NCBI RefSeq assembly: GCF_002752165.1
Contig: NZ_MOMB01000064.1
Location: 1 to 41,407 of the forward strand
Direction of reading: 5' to 3'
DNA from: Erwinia sp. OLFS4
Lineage (GTDB): Bacteria > Pseudomonadota > Gammaproteobacteria > Enterobacterales > Enterobacteriaceae
DNA: 41,407 bases
The number at the start of each line of letters is the position of its first letter. The first letter of the stretch is position 1. Of the stretch, positions 7,828-19,085 are shown piece by piece. Both the position numbers and the translations under genes were made by a program. The notes beneath the pieces are model-generated. The model was given only the letters and a program-made list of their open reading frames with translations. It did not search any database and had not been told where the DNA came from.

Positions 7828-9019
7828 AACGAAGAATAATCTCGTCTAATAATTGCTGGCCAAGGCGCTTTTTATCGCTGAACGGCAGGACCTTTTCACC
7901 CTTCTGCCAGAAAAGATGCAGCGCATTATTATCGCTGTTGAAACCTTGTCCCGCCACGGACACATCGTTGGCGCAGATTAAATCGAGGTTTTTCTGCAGC
8001 CGCTTTTGTCGGGCGTATTCTTCCACATTCTGGGTTTCAGCCGCAAATCCGACAACATAAGGTCGTCCACTGGTCATTGCCGCAACGCCGGCTACGATAT
8101 CAGGGTTTTTTATCATGCGCAGAGTGAATTCATTACCCTGTTTTTTTAATTTTTCTGCAGCGACTTCGCAGGCGCGGTAATCAGCGACGGCGGCACAGCC
8201 GATAAAAATATGCTGATGAGCGGCCTGCTGCATCACCGCCTGCTGCATGTCCACTGCGCTGATGACGTCGATACGCTGAACGCCAGCCGGCGTTGGCTGA
8301 GTCACCGGTCCGGCAACCAGGGTAACCTGTGCACCGCGGCGCGCGGCGGCTTCTGCAATGGCAAATCCCATTTTTCCTGAGCTATGGTTGGAGATAAATC
8401 GGACCGGATCGACGGCTTCGCGCGTTGGGCCTGCCGTAATCATAATATTCAGGTGTTGCAGATCCTTGACGGGCGAGGCCCAGGCGACAGCCTCCGCGAC
8501 GATGGCCAGCGGGTCTGTCATCCGGCCGGGGCCGATGTCGCCACAAGCCTGACTGCCGCTATCGGGTCCCCAAATCAGAACGCCGCGCTTTGCCAGTCGT
8601 GTCAGGTTCTCCTGTGTTATCTCTGCGCGAAACATCTGTTGATTCATGGCCGGGGCAATGGCAATCGGGGCGGCGGTTGCCAGACAAAGCGTGCTGACTA
8701 AATCGTCCGCCATCCCGCAGGCCAGGCGCGCAATCAGGTCGGCAGTGGCCGGTGCAAGAATAACCAGATCGGCCCATTTAGCCAGCTCAATATGGCCCAT
8801 CGCCGCTTCTGCTGCCGGATCAAGCAGGCTATCGGAGACCGGAGAACCTGAAACGGCCTGTAAACTGAGCGGTGTGATAAAGGCTTTAGCGGCTGCGGTC
8901 ATCGCGACCCGGACCTCTGCGCCTTTGTCGCGCAGACGACGCACCAGTTCAGGCGTTTTATAGGCCGCAATGCCGCCACTTACGCCCAGCACGATTTTTT
9001 TGCCCTGTAATTCCATCAT
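7805..9019 (-). CDS. coaBC: Bifunctional phosphopantothenoylcysteine decarboxylase / phosphopantothenate-cysteine ligase
   Basis: 404-residue fusion enzyme for two steps of coenzyme A synthesis. N-terminal CoaC flavoprotein domain: [11 protein letters not shown] (flavin), PAMNQQMF, and the catalytic Cys in [11 protein letters not shown]-terminal CoaB domain from about residue 190: [21 protein letters not shown], the dimer/nucleotide motif SSGKMG, and AVADY followed by LKK (catalytic Lys region). Two Met codons open the frame; either may be used and no strong RBS is seen. Divergent from radC, as in E. coli. Confidence 0.97.
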   Translation of the reverse strand: MMELQGKKIVLGVSGGIAAYKTPELVRRLRDKGAEVRVAMTAAAKAFITPLSLQAVSGSPVSDSLLDPAAEAAMGHIELAKWADLVILAPATADLIARLACGMADDLVSTLCLATAAPIAIAPAMNQQMFRAEITQENLTRLAKRGVLIWGPDSGSQACGDIGPGRMTDPLAIVAEAVAWASPVKDLQHLNIMITAGPTREAVDPVRFISNHSSGKMGFAIAEAAARRGAQVTLVAGPVTQPTPAGVQRIDVISAVDMQQAVMQQAAHQHIFIGCAAVADYRACEVAAEKLKKQGNEFTLRMIKNPDIVAGVAAMTSGRPYVVGFAAETQNVEEYARQKRLQKNLDLICANDVSVAGQGFNSDNNALHLFWQKGEKVLPFSDKKRLGQQLLDEIILRYDEKNRH

Positions 9020-9224
9020 GATGTTTGCCCCAGCAGACCCGGTAGCAGGTACGGCACGCTACGTTACGTTATGAGTTTATCTTACCACAGTAAGCTAAAC
9101 CCGGCAGGGGGGCGCTCAGGTCAGGCCGGTTTTGCGAGCTTTGCCGGGAAACCGCACCGGGAAAGTGGAGGCGAAAAGAGAGTGGTTGCATGATCAGGTT
9201 AATGCCATGTTCAGGGAAGAAAGG

Positions 9225-9893
9225 ATGAGTAAAACGTGGGTAGCACTCCCGCCACGGGAAAAAATGCGCAAATACGGTGTTGAAATGCTTAGCGATGCTG
9301 AGTTGCTGGCACTGTTTTTACGCACCGGAACCCGCACGCAGCATGTGCTGGAAGTTGCAGAGAACCTGTTAAAAACTTTTGGTTCTTTGCGCAGTATTTT
9401 GCAGGCCGACCGCCAGGCGCTTAATCAGATTAGCGGGATTGGCGAAGCGAAATTTGCCCAACTGCATGCCATTGCCGAGCTGGCGGACCGTTTCTATGAT
9501 AGTCAGAGTCTGCGGGATGAAAGTCTCACCAGCCCGCATTCAACGCAGCGTTTTTTACAGCGTCGCCTGATGCGTCAGCAACGGGAGATATTTATGACGA
9601 TATTTCTCGATAATCAGCACCAGGTACTGACCGCTGAGGAGATGTTTGCGGGTACCTTCAATTCAGTTGAAGTACATCCACGGGAAATTATTCGCCGGGC
9701 TTTAAAGCTGAATGCCGCCGCGCTGATTGTTGCGCACAACCATCCGTCAGGGGTGCCTGAGCCGAGTCGCGCCGATCGCCAGTTGACCGCTCAGTTAAAA
9801 CAGGCCTGCGCTTTTTTTTCTATTCGCCTGCTCGATCATATCGTGATTGGCCATGGTGCGAGTGTCTCATTTGCCGAAAGAGGCTGGCTATGA
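9225..9893 (+). CDS. radC: RadC family protein (JAB/MPN domain)
   Basis: 222 residues from the ATG at 9225 (MSKTWVALPPREKM), exactly the E. coli RadC length, with AAAGG just upstream; the frame is open further upstream to 9132 but without homology. An N-terminal UPF0758 helix-hairpin-helix region (ISGIGEAKFAQL) is followed by the metalloprotease-like JAB domain with AHNHPSGVPEPSRAD. Once linked to DNA repair, its true function is unsettled. Located between coaBC and rpmB as in E. coli. Confidence 0.95.
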   Translation: MSKTWVALPPREKMRKYGVEMLSDAELLALFLRTGTRTQHVLEVAENLLKTFGSLRSILQADRQALNQISGIGEAKFAQLHAIAELADRFYDSQSLRDESLTSPHSTQRFLQRRLMRQQREIFMTIFLDNQHQVLTAEEMFAGTFNSVEVHPREIIRRALKLNAAALIVAHNHPSGVPEPSRADRQLTAQLKQACAFFSIRLLDHIVIGHGASVSFAERGWL

Positions 9894-9980
9894 TCCCACC
9901 GGAAAGAGCATGATGCCGGCTTTTTTATGGTTTAAAACCGGTTCTCAGGCGATCCATCAGGATCTTTATTTGTTCGGGAC

Positions 9981-10009
9981 TTGAGCGCCTGCGTTACAGG
10001 GCGTATACT
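9981..10009 (+). promoter_or_regulatory. Promoter of rpmB-rpmG
   Basis: TTGAGC (9981-9986), a 17-bp spacer and TATACT (10004-10009): a near-consensus sigma-70 promoter about 148 bp before rpmB. This leaves a leader of roughly 140 nt, as for other ribosomal protein operons, in the otherwise gene-free 9894-10156 gap. Confidence 0.8.
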
Positions 10010-10135
10010 ACGCCACCTTTGAGAATCTCGGGTTTGGCGTTTGGGCCTGCTCAGCGGGTTCACATAGAACCAGTCTGGACAGGCTAAGAGCCTGACGAGG
10101 CGGCCAGAAACCCTGTTTTTTGAAGCTCGAGCTGA

Positions 10136-10393
<258 letters not shown>

Positions 10394-10400
10394 GGAATAA

Positions 10401-10571
<171 letters not shown>

Positions 10572-10594
10572 TTGATTTAGTGATGAAGTAGAAT

Positions 10595-10624
10595 AAAAAA
10601 CCTCGCTCCGGCGAGGTTTTTTTA
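10595..10624 (+). terminator. Terminator of rpmB-rpmG
   Basis: AAAAAACCTCGC, loop TCCG, GCGAGGTTTTTT: a textbook hairpin with T run, 24 bp after the rpmG stop and upstream of mutM. Confidence 0.93.
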
Positions 10625-10660
10625 TTTGGGTTCCGCTGCAGAGGTTGAAGGAGAGGGACG

Positions 10661-11470
10661 ATGCCTGAATTACCAGAGGTTGAAACCAGCCGGCGGGGAA
10701 TCGCGCCACATCTGGTTGGTGAGACAATATTGCATGCAATAGTACGTAATTCTCGCTTACGCTGGCCGGTTTCCGGAGAAATTCATGCCCTGAGCGATCA
10801 GCCGGTGCTGAGTTTACAGCGGCGGGCTAAATATTTGCTGCTTGAACTGCCGACCGGCTGGATCATTATTCACCTTGGTATGTCGGGAAGTCTGAGAATT
10901 CTGCCGGAAGAACAGCCCGCGGCAAAGCATGACCATGTCGATCTGGTGTTGAGTAATGGCAAAGTATTGCGCTATACCGATCCGAGGCGTTTTGGTGCCT
11001 GGTTATGGAGTGCAGACCCGGCAGCCAGCAGCGTGCTGGCCCACCTCGGACCGGAGCCTCTCAGTGAGGCTTTTACCGGGGAATATCTGTCGCTAAAATC
11101 ACGAGCCAGACGCACGGCAATCAAACCCTGGCTGATGGATAATAAGCTGGTTGTTGGCGTGGGTAATATTTATGCCAGCGAATCACTTTTTGCTGCCGGT
11201 ATTTTGCCGGACCGTCCGGCGATGACCCTGAGCGGTGATGAAGCTGACATGCTGGTACGATCCATTAAAGCAGTATTACTACGTGCCATTGAGCAGGGTG
11301 GTACTACGCTGCGCGATTTTTTACAGAGTGATGGCAAACCCGGTTATTTTGCCCAGGAATTACAGGTTTATGGTCGTGCTGGTGAACCGTGTCGGGTATG
11401 TGCCACACCGCTACTCAGCGGTAAACACGGACAGCGTAGCACTTACTGGTGCCCGCGGTGCCAAAAGTAA
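10661..11470 (+). CDS. mutM: Formamidopyrimidine-DNA glycosylase (Fpg)
   Basis: 269 residues. MutM removes 8-oxoguanine and formamidopyrimidines and nicks the DNA. N-terminal PELPEVE supplies the catalytic Pro and Glu; the conserved Lys is in [10 protein letters not shown]; the C-terminal zinc finger has two cysteine pairs (CRVC ... CPRC) and the Arg of the beta-hairpin loop (QRSTYWC). RBS GAAGGAGAGGG precedes the start. Convergent with coaD, with a single base between the stops. Confidence 0.97.
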   Translation: MPELPEVETSRRGIAPHLVGETILHAIVRNSRLRWPVSGEIHALSDQPVLSLQRRAKYLLLELPTGWIIIHLGMSGSLRILPEEQPAAKHDHVDLVLSNGKVLRYTDPRRFGAWLWSADPAASSVLAHLGPEPLSEAFTGEYLSLKSRARRTAIKPWLMDNKLVVGVGNIYASESLFAAGILPDRPAMTLSGDEADMLVRSIKAVLLRAIEQGGTTLRDFLQSDGKPGYFAQELQVYGRAGEPCRVCATPLLSGKHGQRSTYWCPRCQK

Positions 11471-11471
11471 G

Positions 11472-12724
<1,253 letters not shown>

Positions 12725-13999
12725 TTAATGATTCCGGGGTGGCAGAGTAGGTTCCAGTAAATGTAGCAGACGCTGCAATGCACCCTGGTTCTGATGCAGT
12801 ACTTCCACCGCATGGCGTCCATAATAAAGGCGGTAATCTTCATCACCGAGCAAATTGGCGATTTCATGGGCCAGACTGTCAGTGCCGGTGACGGTGATCA
12901 GGCCGTCGGCAGCCTGCAGGCGGGCACAAATATCTTTAAAATTAAAGGTGTGAGGGCCCATCAGAACCGGTATTGCATGGGCGGCAGGTTCCAGCGGATT
13001 ATGACCGCCACGTTCCACCAGACTGCCGCCAACGAACGCCAGGTCGGCGATGCCGTACAGCAGCATCAGTTCACCCATAGTATCGCCGATAACGACTTCG
13101 GTGCTGCCGGAAGGAATTTCGCCGCTGCTGCGGGTGATATAGCTAAAGCCACTTTTTTGCGCCATATCGCAGGCTACGGAAAAACGCTCAGGATGGCGCG
13201 GAACCAGAATTAATAACAGCTGCGGGAAACATTCAAGCAGTTTACGGTGTGCATCCAGGATGATACGTTCTTCGCCTTCATGGGTGCTGGTGGCAATCCA
13301 TACCTGGCGGCGTGGCGCCCACTGACGGCGCAGGGTGACGGCGCGTGCGGCCAGTTCCGGCGTCACGGAAATATCAAATTTCAGGCTGCCAGTCACCGCC
13401 AGTTGTGAACGTTTCAGGCCAAGGGCGATAAAACGGTTACCGTCCTCTTCATTCTGTGCGGCAATCAGGGTGATACGCGCTAATAACTGGCGCATAAATT
13501 TTCCGATTTTCTGATAACCACGGGCAGAGCGCTCTGATAAGCGGGCGTTGGCGATAATTAGCGGAATATTGCGTTGATGTAGCAGGGTAATCAGATTAGG
13601 CCACAGTTCTGTTTCCATAATGATCATCAGCCTCGGCTGGGCATTGTCCAGAAAGCGATTAATTGCCCCGGGCAGGTCGTACGGTAAATACACATGCTGA
13701 ACGTCTTTGCCAAAAGCAGACTGGGCGCGCTCTGAGCCGGTGGGCGTCATGGTGGTCACGGTAATAGGCAGGGTTGGATAGCGGTGACGTAATGCACGTA
13801 CCAACGGGATGGCTGCCAGGGTTTCCCCGACGGAAACCGAATGCAGCACGATGCCCTGAGGCAAAACTTTGCCGGCGCAGTAACCATAACGTTCGGCCCA
13901 ACGTTTACGATAAGCGGGCGCTTTCCTGCCTCGTAACCAAAGACGAAGCCAGATAAGGGGCTGAATCAGATACAACAGCGCAGTATAAAATGTTCTCAT
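12725..13999 (-). CDS. waaA: Kdo transferase (lipid A 3-deoxy-D-manno-octulosonic acid transferase)
   Basis: 424 residues, family GT30. WaaA adds the Kdo residues to lipid IVA, the essential base of the LPS core. A hydrophobic N-terminal anchor (YTALLYLIQPLIWLRLWL, about 5-22) places it on the inner membrane; SVGE around residue 59 contains the catalytic Glu; the C-terminal half has GGSLVERGGHNPLEPAA. No anomalies. Immediately followed by waaE. A 98-bp gap separates it from wabG upstream. Confidence 0.96.
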   Translation of the reverse strand: MRTFYTALLYLIQPLIWLRLWLRGRKAPAYRKRWAERYGYCAGKVLPQGIVLHSVSVGETLAAIPLVRALRHRYPTLPITVTTMTPTGSERAQSAFGKDVQHVYLPYDLPGAINRFLDNAQPRLMIIMETELWPNLITLLHQRNIPLIIANARLSERSARGYQKIGKFMRQLLARITLIAAQNEEDGNRFIALGLKRSQLAVTGSLKFDISVTPELAARAVTLRRQWAPRRQVWIATSTHEGEERIILDAHRKLLECFPQLLLILVPRHPERFSVACDMAQKSGFSYITRSSGEIPSGSTEVVIGDTMGELMLLYGIADLAFVGGSLVERGGHNPLEPAAHAIPVLMGPHTFNFKDICARLQAADGLITVTGTDSLAHEIANLLGDEDYRLYYGRHAVEVLHQNQGALQRLLHLLEPTLPPRNH

Positions 14000-14097
14000 G
14001 CAATCAAAAAGGATACGCGTGGCAATGCGCCATAAGGCGCTTAAAAAACGAAATAATACGATATGTTAGCAGATTAATACGCCAGTCCCATACTACT

Positions 14098-15234
14098 TCA
14101 TCCGGCGGGGTGTAGCACCTGTTGATACAGGTCGTGTAACTGCCGGGCCAGCGCCTGTGGTGTGTAAGGCAGAATACGCTGGCGGGCGGCATCAGCCATG
14201 CGTCGGTCTTCGCTCAATCGCGGGATCTGTTGCATAGCCTGTGCGATGGCAGTCACATCCAGCGCATCGGTAACGTAACCTTCAAAACCTTGCCGGATAA
14301 ACTCAGCGCCACCGCAGGTTGTACTGGTGATAACCGGTAAACCACAGGCCATGGCTTCCAGTATGACATTGGGAAAGGGATCGTAAAGTGTGGGCAAGAC
14401 CAGCCCGTCAGCCGCATGATAGAACGGTATCACCTGCTGCTGTACGCCGACGAAATGAACCCGCGTTTCACAGCCGAGCTGACGCGCAAGGGTCTGATAA
14501 CGCTTTTGTTGCTTATCCTGTCCGACAACAATTAAGTGTGCGCTATTGTGCGATAAAGCCTGTATGGCTGCACGCAGGCCTTTACGCTCAAAGCCAGAGC
14601 CGACATAGATAAACACTTTGGCCTCATCTGCAATGGCCAGCTTATAACGCATGGCCTGACGTTGTTGCGCGGTCGCCGGGACGAATTTGTTATGATCAAT
14701 TGCGTTATAAATGACCGCAAATTTCTCTTCCGGGACCTGAAAGCAGCGCATGATATCCTGCTTGATCATGGTTGAGTTGCAGATGATTTTTTTCAGCGCC
14801 GGTGAGCGAAACATGGCCGCTTCGGCGCGGGTAACATAGCGATGATAGCGGCTGAAGACGCTCAGCAGTCGTTGCAGGGGCGACAGGATGCGGGCGCGCT
14901 GCTCCAGCCACACGCGATGAACACCGTCGCCGGCGCGGAAAATGTCGCAGCCGGCAATGCGTTCATGACTCTGCACTATGTCAAATTTCTCGCGCTCCCA
15001 GCAGGCGCGTGCTGCCCGGGCAAATCCACTTTCCCGTGAGATGCGCCCCCACTTTTGCGGGTTGCAGATATGCAGTTGCCATTCAGGATTGGGATCGCCC
15101 TGCCAGCTGCGGGTAATAATGTTTAATTCCAGCGTATCATCATCGAGGGCTTCCAGCGCACGGGCGATAAAACGTTCTGCACCGCCATCCGGGCGGTATT
15201 TCTGTCGGACGATGGCCAGGCGGGTTTTAGTCAT
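14098..15234 (-). CDS. wabG: GT4 LPS core glycosyltransferase, WabG type
   Basis: 378 residues from the ATG at 15234 (MTKTRLAIVRQKYRPDGGAER), which has AAGGAG ten bases upstream; the frame is open further but overlaps waaQ. GT-B fold with the donor-site motif YDPFPNVILEAMACG. In Klebsiella and related genera the gene between waaQ and waaA is wabG, which transfers galacturonic acid to heptose II; I assign it by position plus GT4 features. WaaG (a glucosyltransferase) is the closest alternative. The start overlaps waaQ by eight bases, implying coupling. Confidence 0.8.
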   Translation of the reverse strand: MTKTRLAIVRQKYRPDGGAERFIARALEALDDDTLELNIITRSWQGDPNPEWQLHICNPQKWGRISRESGFARAARACWEREKFDIVQSHERIAGCDIFRAGDGVHRVWLEQRARILSPLQRLLSVFSRYHRYVTRAEAAMFRSPALKKIICNSTMIKQDIMRCFQVPEEKFAVIYNAIDHNKFVPATAQQRQAMRYKLAIADEAKVFIYVGSGFERKGLRAAIQALSHNSAHLIVVGQDKQQKRYQTLARQLGCETRVHFVGVQQQVIPFYHAADGLVLPTLYDPFPNVILEAMACGLPVITSTTCGGAEFIRQGFEGYVTDALDVTAIAQAMQQIPRLSEDRRMADAARQRILPYTPQALARQLHDLYQQVLHPAG

Positions 15235-16297
15235 TAAGAAAACTCCTTGCCGCATCGGCAACTTTTTCAACCGGAATCGAGGAAAGATAGCGGGTTTCTG
15301 TGTGGGTATTGATGCTATCAGGATCCGGTAACGCGCCATAATCACCGGCCCAGATTACCTGATTATGCGGACCCCAGGGCCGCCATTGTGTCAGTTTGGT
15401 CGGGCCAAACAACGCAATACAAGGAGTGTCGAGAGCGGCAGCCATATGCATCGGCGCTGAATCAACACCAATAAACAAACAGGCATGATCAATCAATGCT
15501 GCCAGTTCGGTCAGAGAGAGCTCGCCGGCCAGGGAAACTACCTGTTTATTGGTACTGAGCGTCATTATATTGGTAATCATTTGCAGCTCACCCTTGTCCG
15601 GTGCGCTGGTCAGCACCAGCTGATAGTCCGGGCTGGCCAGTTCGCTTAAGAGCGTAGCAAATTGCTCATCGCTCCAGCATTTAAATATCCAGCGTGAGGT
15701 GGGTTGAATAACAATCCATGGCTGGCTGATGCCTTTGTCGCGTAGCATTTGTTCAACATGTTGCCAGTCTTCATCGTGGTAATGCATGGAGGCGCGAGCC
15801 CCATCGCTGGCAATGCCAAGAGGTAAAAGTGCCTGCAGATTCTGTTCTGCGGTATGCAGTTGTTCAAAACGGGCGGTGGAAACCCGCGTCGGATGAGCAA
15901 TACGCCATAAAAAGCTCTGGCGTTTATCGTAATCAAAACCAATGCGAACCGGCGCGGCGCTAAACAGCGTCAGTAAGGCGCTGCGCCACTGATCGGCAAG
16001 ATTGATTATCAGATCGTATTTCTGCTGACGTAGTTGTCTCAGCAGCTGCCATTCGTGCCTGAGATGTCGCCAGACCCCTTCTTTTTTCCACTGGCGATCG
16101 ATAATTAAAAGTTGGTTGATTGCCGGGTGTGCGGCTAGCATCGGCTGGGTTTCTTTATACAGCAGCACATCGATTTTTGCTTGAGGATAACGCTGATGCA
16201 GCGCATTGATGACTGGCGTGGTCAGTAGCATATCACCATGGTGGCGCAGTTTTATAACCAACACCCGTTGCGGGGTGAAGTGGGCGGGTATGCTCAT
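15227..16297 (-). CDS. waaQ: LPS core heptosyltransferase III
   Basis: 356 residues, family GT9. WaaQ adds the side-branch heptose III to heptose II using ADP-heptose. The N-terminal VLVIKLRHHGDMLLTTP contains the catalytic Asp, and the C-terminal FIGVDSAPMHMAAAL and LFGPTKLTQWRPWGP are typical of WaaQ-type GT9 enzymes. Followed by wabG with an eight-base overlap and preceded by waaH 42 bp upstream on the same strand. Confidence 0.93.
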   Translation of the reverse strand: MSIPAHFTPQRVLVIKLRHHGDMLLTTPVINALHQRYPQAKIDVLLYKETQPMLAAHPAINQLLIIDRQWKKEGVWRHLRHEWQLLRQLRQQKYDLIINLADQWRSALLTLFSAAPVRIGFDYDKRQSFLWRIAHPTRVSTARFEQLHTAEQNLQALLPLGIASDGARASMHYHDEDWQHVEQMLRDKGISQPWIVIQPTSRWIFKCWSDEQFATLLSELASPDYQLVLTSAPDKGELQMITNIMTLSTNKQVVSLAGELSLTELAALIDHACLFIGVDSAPMHMAAALDTPCIALFGPTKLTQWRPWGPHNQVIWAGDYGALPDPDSINTHTETRYLSSIPVEKVADAARSFLND

Positions 16298-16339
16298 CAG
16301 TGGTCACTCTTGAGGTAAAGTAAAACGGATAAAAATAAA

Positions 16340-17338
16340 TTAGGTTTGCCGCCACCAAAGCAGCCGGCCTAACCAAAGTAATAGCTGATACCATTGTTTC
16401 AGACCGCGTGCATTTCGCAACATAATCAGATGTATTCCCTGAGTGAACAGTTCGGAAATCATCGTCTGTTGGGCGTCAGGCTCAGGTTCCCGGCGGATGG
16501 CATGACATAGCGTCAGTGCCTCGCGCGTCACCTGGCGGTAAAACGCAGGATAAAGTTTTATCCGTGCGCGATAGCGCTGGTTTATCTCATCCAGCATACG
16601 CACAATTTTAAAGTAGTGACGCTGATATTCAACGTTACGTTGGCCGGTTCGTTTTTGGTGGCTGACCGACTGATTATGCATAACGTAACGGTAAAGAATT
16701 CGATCGGTATAGCGAACCCGCTTTACGTTTAGCATCAGTTCAGTGGTCCAGGGGATGTCCTGGTGATGCAATCCAGGTTCAAAATCAAGTTGTAGTGTGC
16801 GAATCAGTGACAGCCGATAGATACCAGCCCAGACCACATGCAGATAGCGATTAGTGAGAAGGGCCTTATTCAGCCATACCGGACCGCTGAGCACCGGGGT
16901 TGTGCGTAAGCGTGTGGTTGGGATTAAAGGGTAGGATTTTTTTGCTGCCAGTGACCAGCGTTCAGCATTGCACTGAACCACATCAAGATTATCCCGTAAT
17001 GCCATGTCTATCAGCGTCTGGTACATGCAGGGCTGCATGGTATCGTCCGCGTCAGGGAAGGTGACATACTGGCCACGGGCCACGGTCAGCCCGGCGTTAC
17101 GTGCCCGGGAAACCCCGCCGTTTTGCTGATCAATTACCCTTATATGCGGGTATTTTTCGGCATAGGCGTGGGCTTTCTGACCGGATGGGTCGGTGGAGCC
17201 GTCGTTAACGATAATAATTTCCAGAGAGGTCAGCGTTTGAGCCAGTAACGCCTGCATACAGGCGTCGAAATAGTCGCCCGCATTATACAGAGGAATAATG
17301 ATGCTTAATTGTGGTGAACAAAGTGACTGCGGTGCCAT
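16340..17338 (-). CDS. waaH: GT2 LPS glucuronosyltransferase, WaaH (YibD) orthologue
   Basis: 332 residues, family GT2. Similarity to E. coli YibD/WaaH is strong along the whole length: LSIIIPLYNAGDYF at the N-terminus, NDGSTD, the DADD metal site, GLHHQDIPWTTE, and the C-terminal TREALTLCHAIRREP. E. coli WaaH adds glucuronic acid to heptose III and is induced by PhoB on phosphate starvation. Here the gene sits directly upstream of waaQ, which makes its acceptor heptose. No RBS is obvious. The 362-bp region upstream has room for its own promoter, but I see no clear Pho box. Confidence 0.85.
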   Translation of the reverse strand: MAPQSLCSPQLSIIIPLYNAGDYFDACMQALLAQTLTSLEIIIVNDGSTDPSGQKAHAYAEKYPHIRVIDQQNGGVSRARNAGLTVARGQYVTFPDADDTMQPCMYQTLIDMALRDNLDVVQCNAERWSLAAKKSYPLIPTTRLRTTPVLSGPVWLNKALLTNRYLHVVWAGIYRLSLIRTLQLDFEPGLHHQDIPWTTELMLNVKRVRYTDRILYRYVMHNQSVSHQKRTGQRNVEYQRHYFKIVRMLDEINQRYRARIKLYPAFYRQVTREALTLCHAIRREPEPDAQQTMISELFTQGIHLIMLRNARGLKQWYQLLLWLGRLLWWRQT

Positions 17339-17700
17339 AAATCCGTTTATTGTGATTTTCGGGAGAGTAAACGTTTTCTGTAAACGGAAGCCCGGCGCTG
17401 CTCAGCCAGAGTGTTGCCGGTAACGGTCCTGGCTGATGAAATAAACGAGCCCGGCACCTGATGTCCGGTCGGATTGAAGACATGGAAGATGAAACAACGT
17501 CATAATAACATCCTGCCCGACAATCCCTGTCTTTTTGCAGCAAGCTTGCGTCAGATAACCAGTTCAAATCTGTCTGCGCCCAATTTTATCCGGCGCGTGA
17601 TCCATCGACATTGAGGCAGTCTAACACGTCTGAGAAGGCAGATTGTGACGATGGCACGATCTGCACACAAAGAGGGCCTGTCAGCACCAGACAGCTGGTT
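17339..17700. other. 362-bp gap upstream of waaH
   Basis: No supportable gene. It is far longer than other gaps in this locus, most of which overlap or are under 50 bp. It probably contains the promoter for waaH-waaQ-wabG-waaA-waaE-coaD on the minus strand, but I cannot point to a convincing -35/-10 pair. Near 17676-17692 a short stem CTGTC/GACAG could weakly terminate the upstream glycosyltransferase gene. Confidence 0.4.
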
Positions 17701-18807
17701 TCAGCGCTTATCGGCCAGCTGTAAATACTGCTGACAGATAACCGGCAGGCTGTAGCTTTCCAGCCGGGTTGCCTGAGCCGGCGGCGGGTTGTGGTAAATT
17801 TCCTCTATTTTCTTACCTAACGATTTGGCATTCAGCTCGGCAAGACCGCGGGATAACTCTCCGGTGAGAATGCTGGCTGGGCCGCCAGGACAACGGGTAC
17901 TGACCACCGGCGTATTACAACAGAGGGCCTCAATCAGTACATTGCCAAACCCTTCACTGTCTGAACTGACAATAAGCAGGCGCGCATGCTTAATCCACGG
18001 ATACGGATTGGCCTGAAATCCGGCAAACTGTACCCGCTCGCTGATAGCCAGCGATTCCGCCAGCTGACGCAGGCGTTGTTGCGCACCGTCATCACCCTGT
18101 CCCAGCAGGACCAGCGGAGCCTGAATACCGCTTAATGCATATGCCTCCAGTAAGCGATCGTGGCGTTTAGCCGGGTGAAAACGTCCGACATGAAGCAGGT
18201 AGTCTGTGCCAGCCAGCGCACAGGGCGCCTCGGCCAGCTGGTGAATCTTGCGAAAATCGAACGGATTGGCAATGACCTTAGCGACTCGTGGCGTCACGCC
18301 AATGCGATTTACCAGATCGTCAACAACATATTGTGAAACGCCAATGACCTGGCGTCCCTGATAGACCCGCCGTATTTTCCAGCGTTTCAGCCAGCGGGAA
18401 AAGCCGGTTTTGCCGCCAAGGTATGACGCAGAAAATACGCCGTGCAGGCAATACCAGGTTTTAGCGCCAGCGATTGACCGGCAGCGGCTGACGATGCGAT
18501 CGGTTTTATGCAGATTGGAGAGCACCAGATCACATTCACCCTGTTGTGTTTGATAGTGGCGGATAGCCTTGTCCAGCAATGCCGCTCGCCGGCGTAACTC
18601 CGTCAGTTTGCGCCAGGGGCGGCGGCAACGATCCGCTATCACCTGATATTCGACTCCGGCGGGAAGGGGGTATTCGCAGACATTGCGCAGCGAGAAAATG
18701 GCCACCCGATGCCCGGCATTAACCAGCCCCTCTGCCAGAGTCAGCACCACTTTTTCTGCGCCGCCACCAGGCAGACCATCAATGATTAATAAAATGCTTC
18801 TGGACAA
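17701..18807 (-). CDS. GT4 LPS core glycosyltransferase, WabH-like
   Basis: 368 residues when started at the TTG at 18807, which has TTGAGGT about seven bases upstream and leads into SRSILLIIDGLPGGGAEKVV, the usual GT4 N-terminus; an ATG at 18837 is the alternative. GT-B fold: GGGAEK acceptor loop, LLHVGRFHPAKR, and the donor motif SEGFGNVLIEALCC. Its position next to a sugar deacetylase suggests the Klebsiella WabH role, adding N-acetylglucosamine to the core, with the neighbour then removing the acetyl. That assignment is inference. Confidence 0.75.
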   Translation of the reverse strand: MSRSILLIIDGLPGGGAEKVVLTLAEGLVNAGHRVAIFSLRNVCEYPLPAGVEYQVIADRCRRPWRKLTELRRRAALLDKAIRHYQTQQGECDLVLSNLHKTDRIVSRCRSIAGAKTWYCLHGVFSASYLGGKTGFSRWLKRWKIRRVYQGRQVIGVSQYVVDDLVNRIGVTPRVAKVIANPFDFRKIHQLAEAPCALAGTDYLLHVGRFHPAKRHDRLLEAYALSGIQAPLVLLGQGDDGAQQRLRQLAESLAISERVQFAGFQANPYPWIKHARLLIVSSDSEGFGNVLIEALCCNTPVVSTRCPGGPASILTGELSRGLAELNAKSLGKKIEEIYHNPPPAQATRLESYSLPVICQQYLQLADKR

Positions 18808-19085
18808 GATAAGTACCTCAAATTGCCAGCCTGTCATCCGCAGACGTCTGGCTGAATGGTTAGCAACAAAACCGGCCGGCATACGATGGTTTGCTCTGGC
18901 TGATAACCGCCTGAGTCAGTTCAGGCTTGTTGGCAATGCGTTGATTCGGTCAGGGTATTGCTTCTAGTGTAAAATATTCTGTTGCGATGAGATATCCGTG
19001 GTCGGTGAAATCGCAGTGCAAACACTTTGCCTCAGGGTAACGGCGTGCGTAACATAGGTCTTCTTTTGGCTGGTGTGAGCTTTTT

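Noticed and set aside
17339-17700. PhoB box upstream of waaH
   Set aside because: Only scattered CTGTC-like pentamers were found, none in the tandem 11-bp spacing needed.
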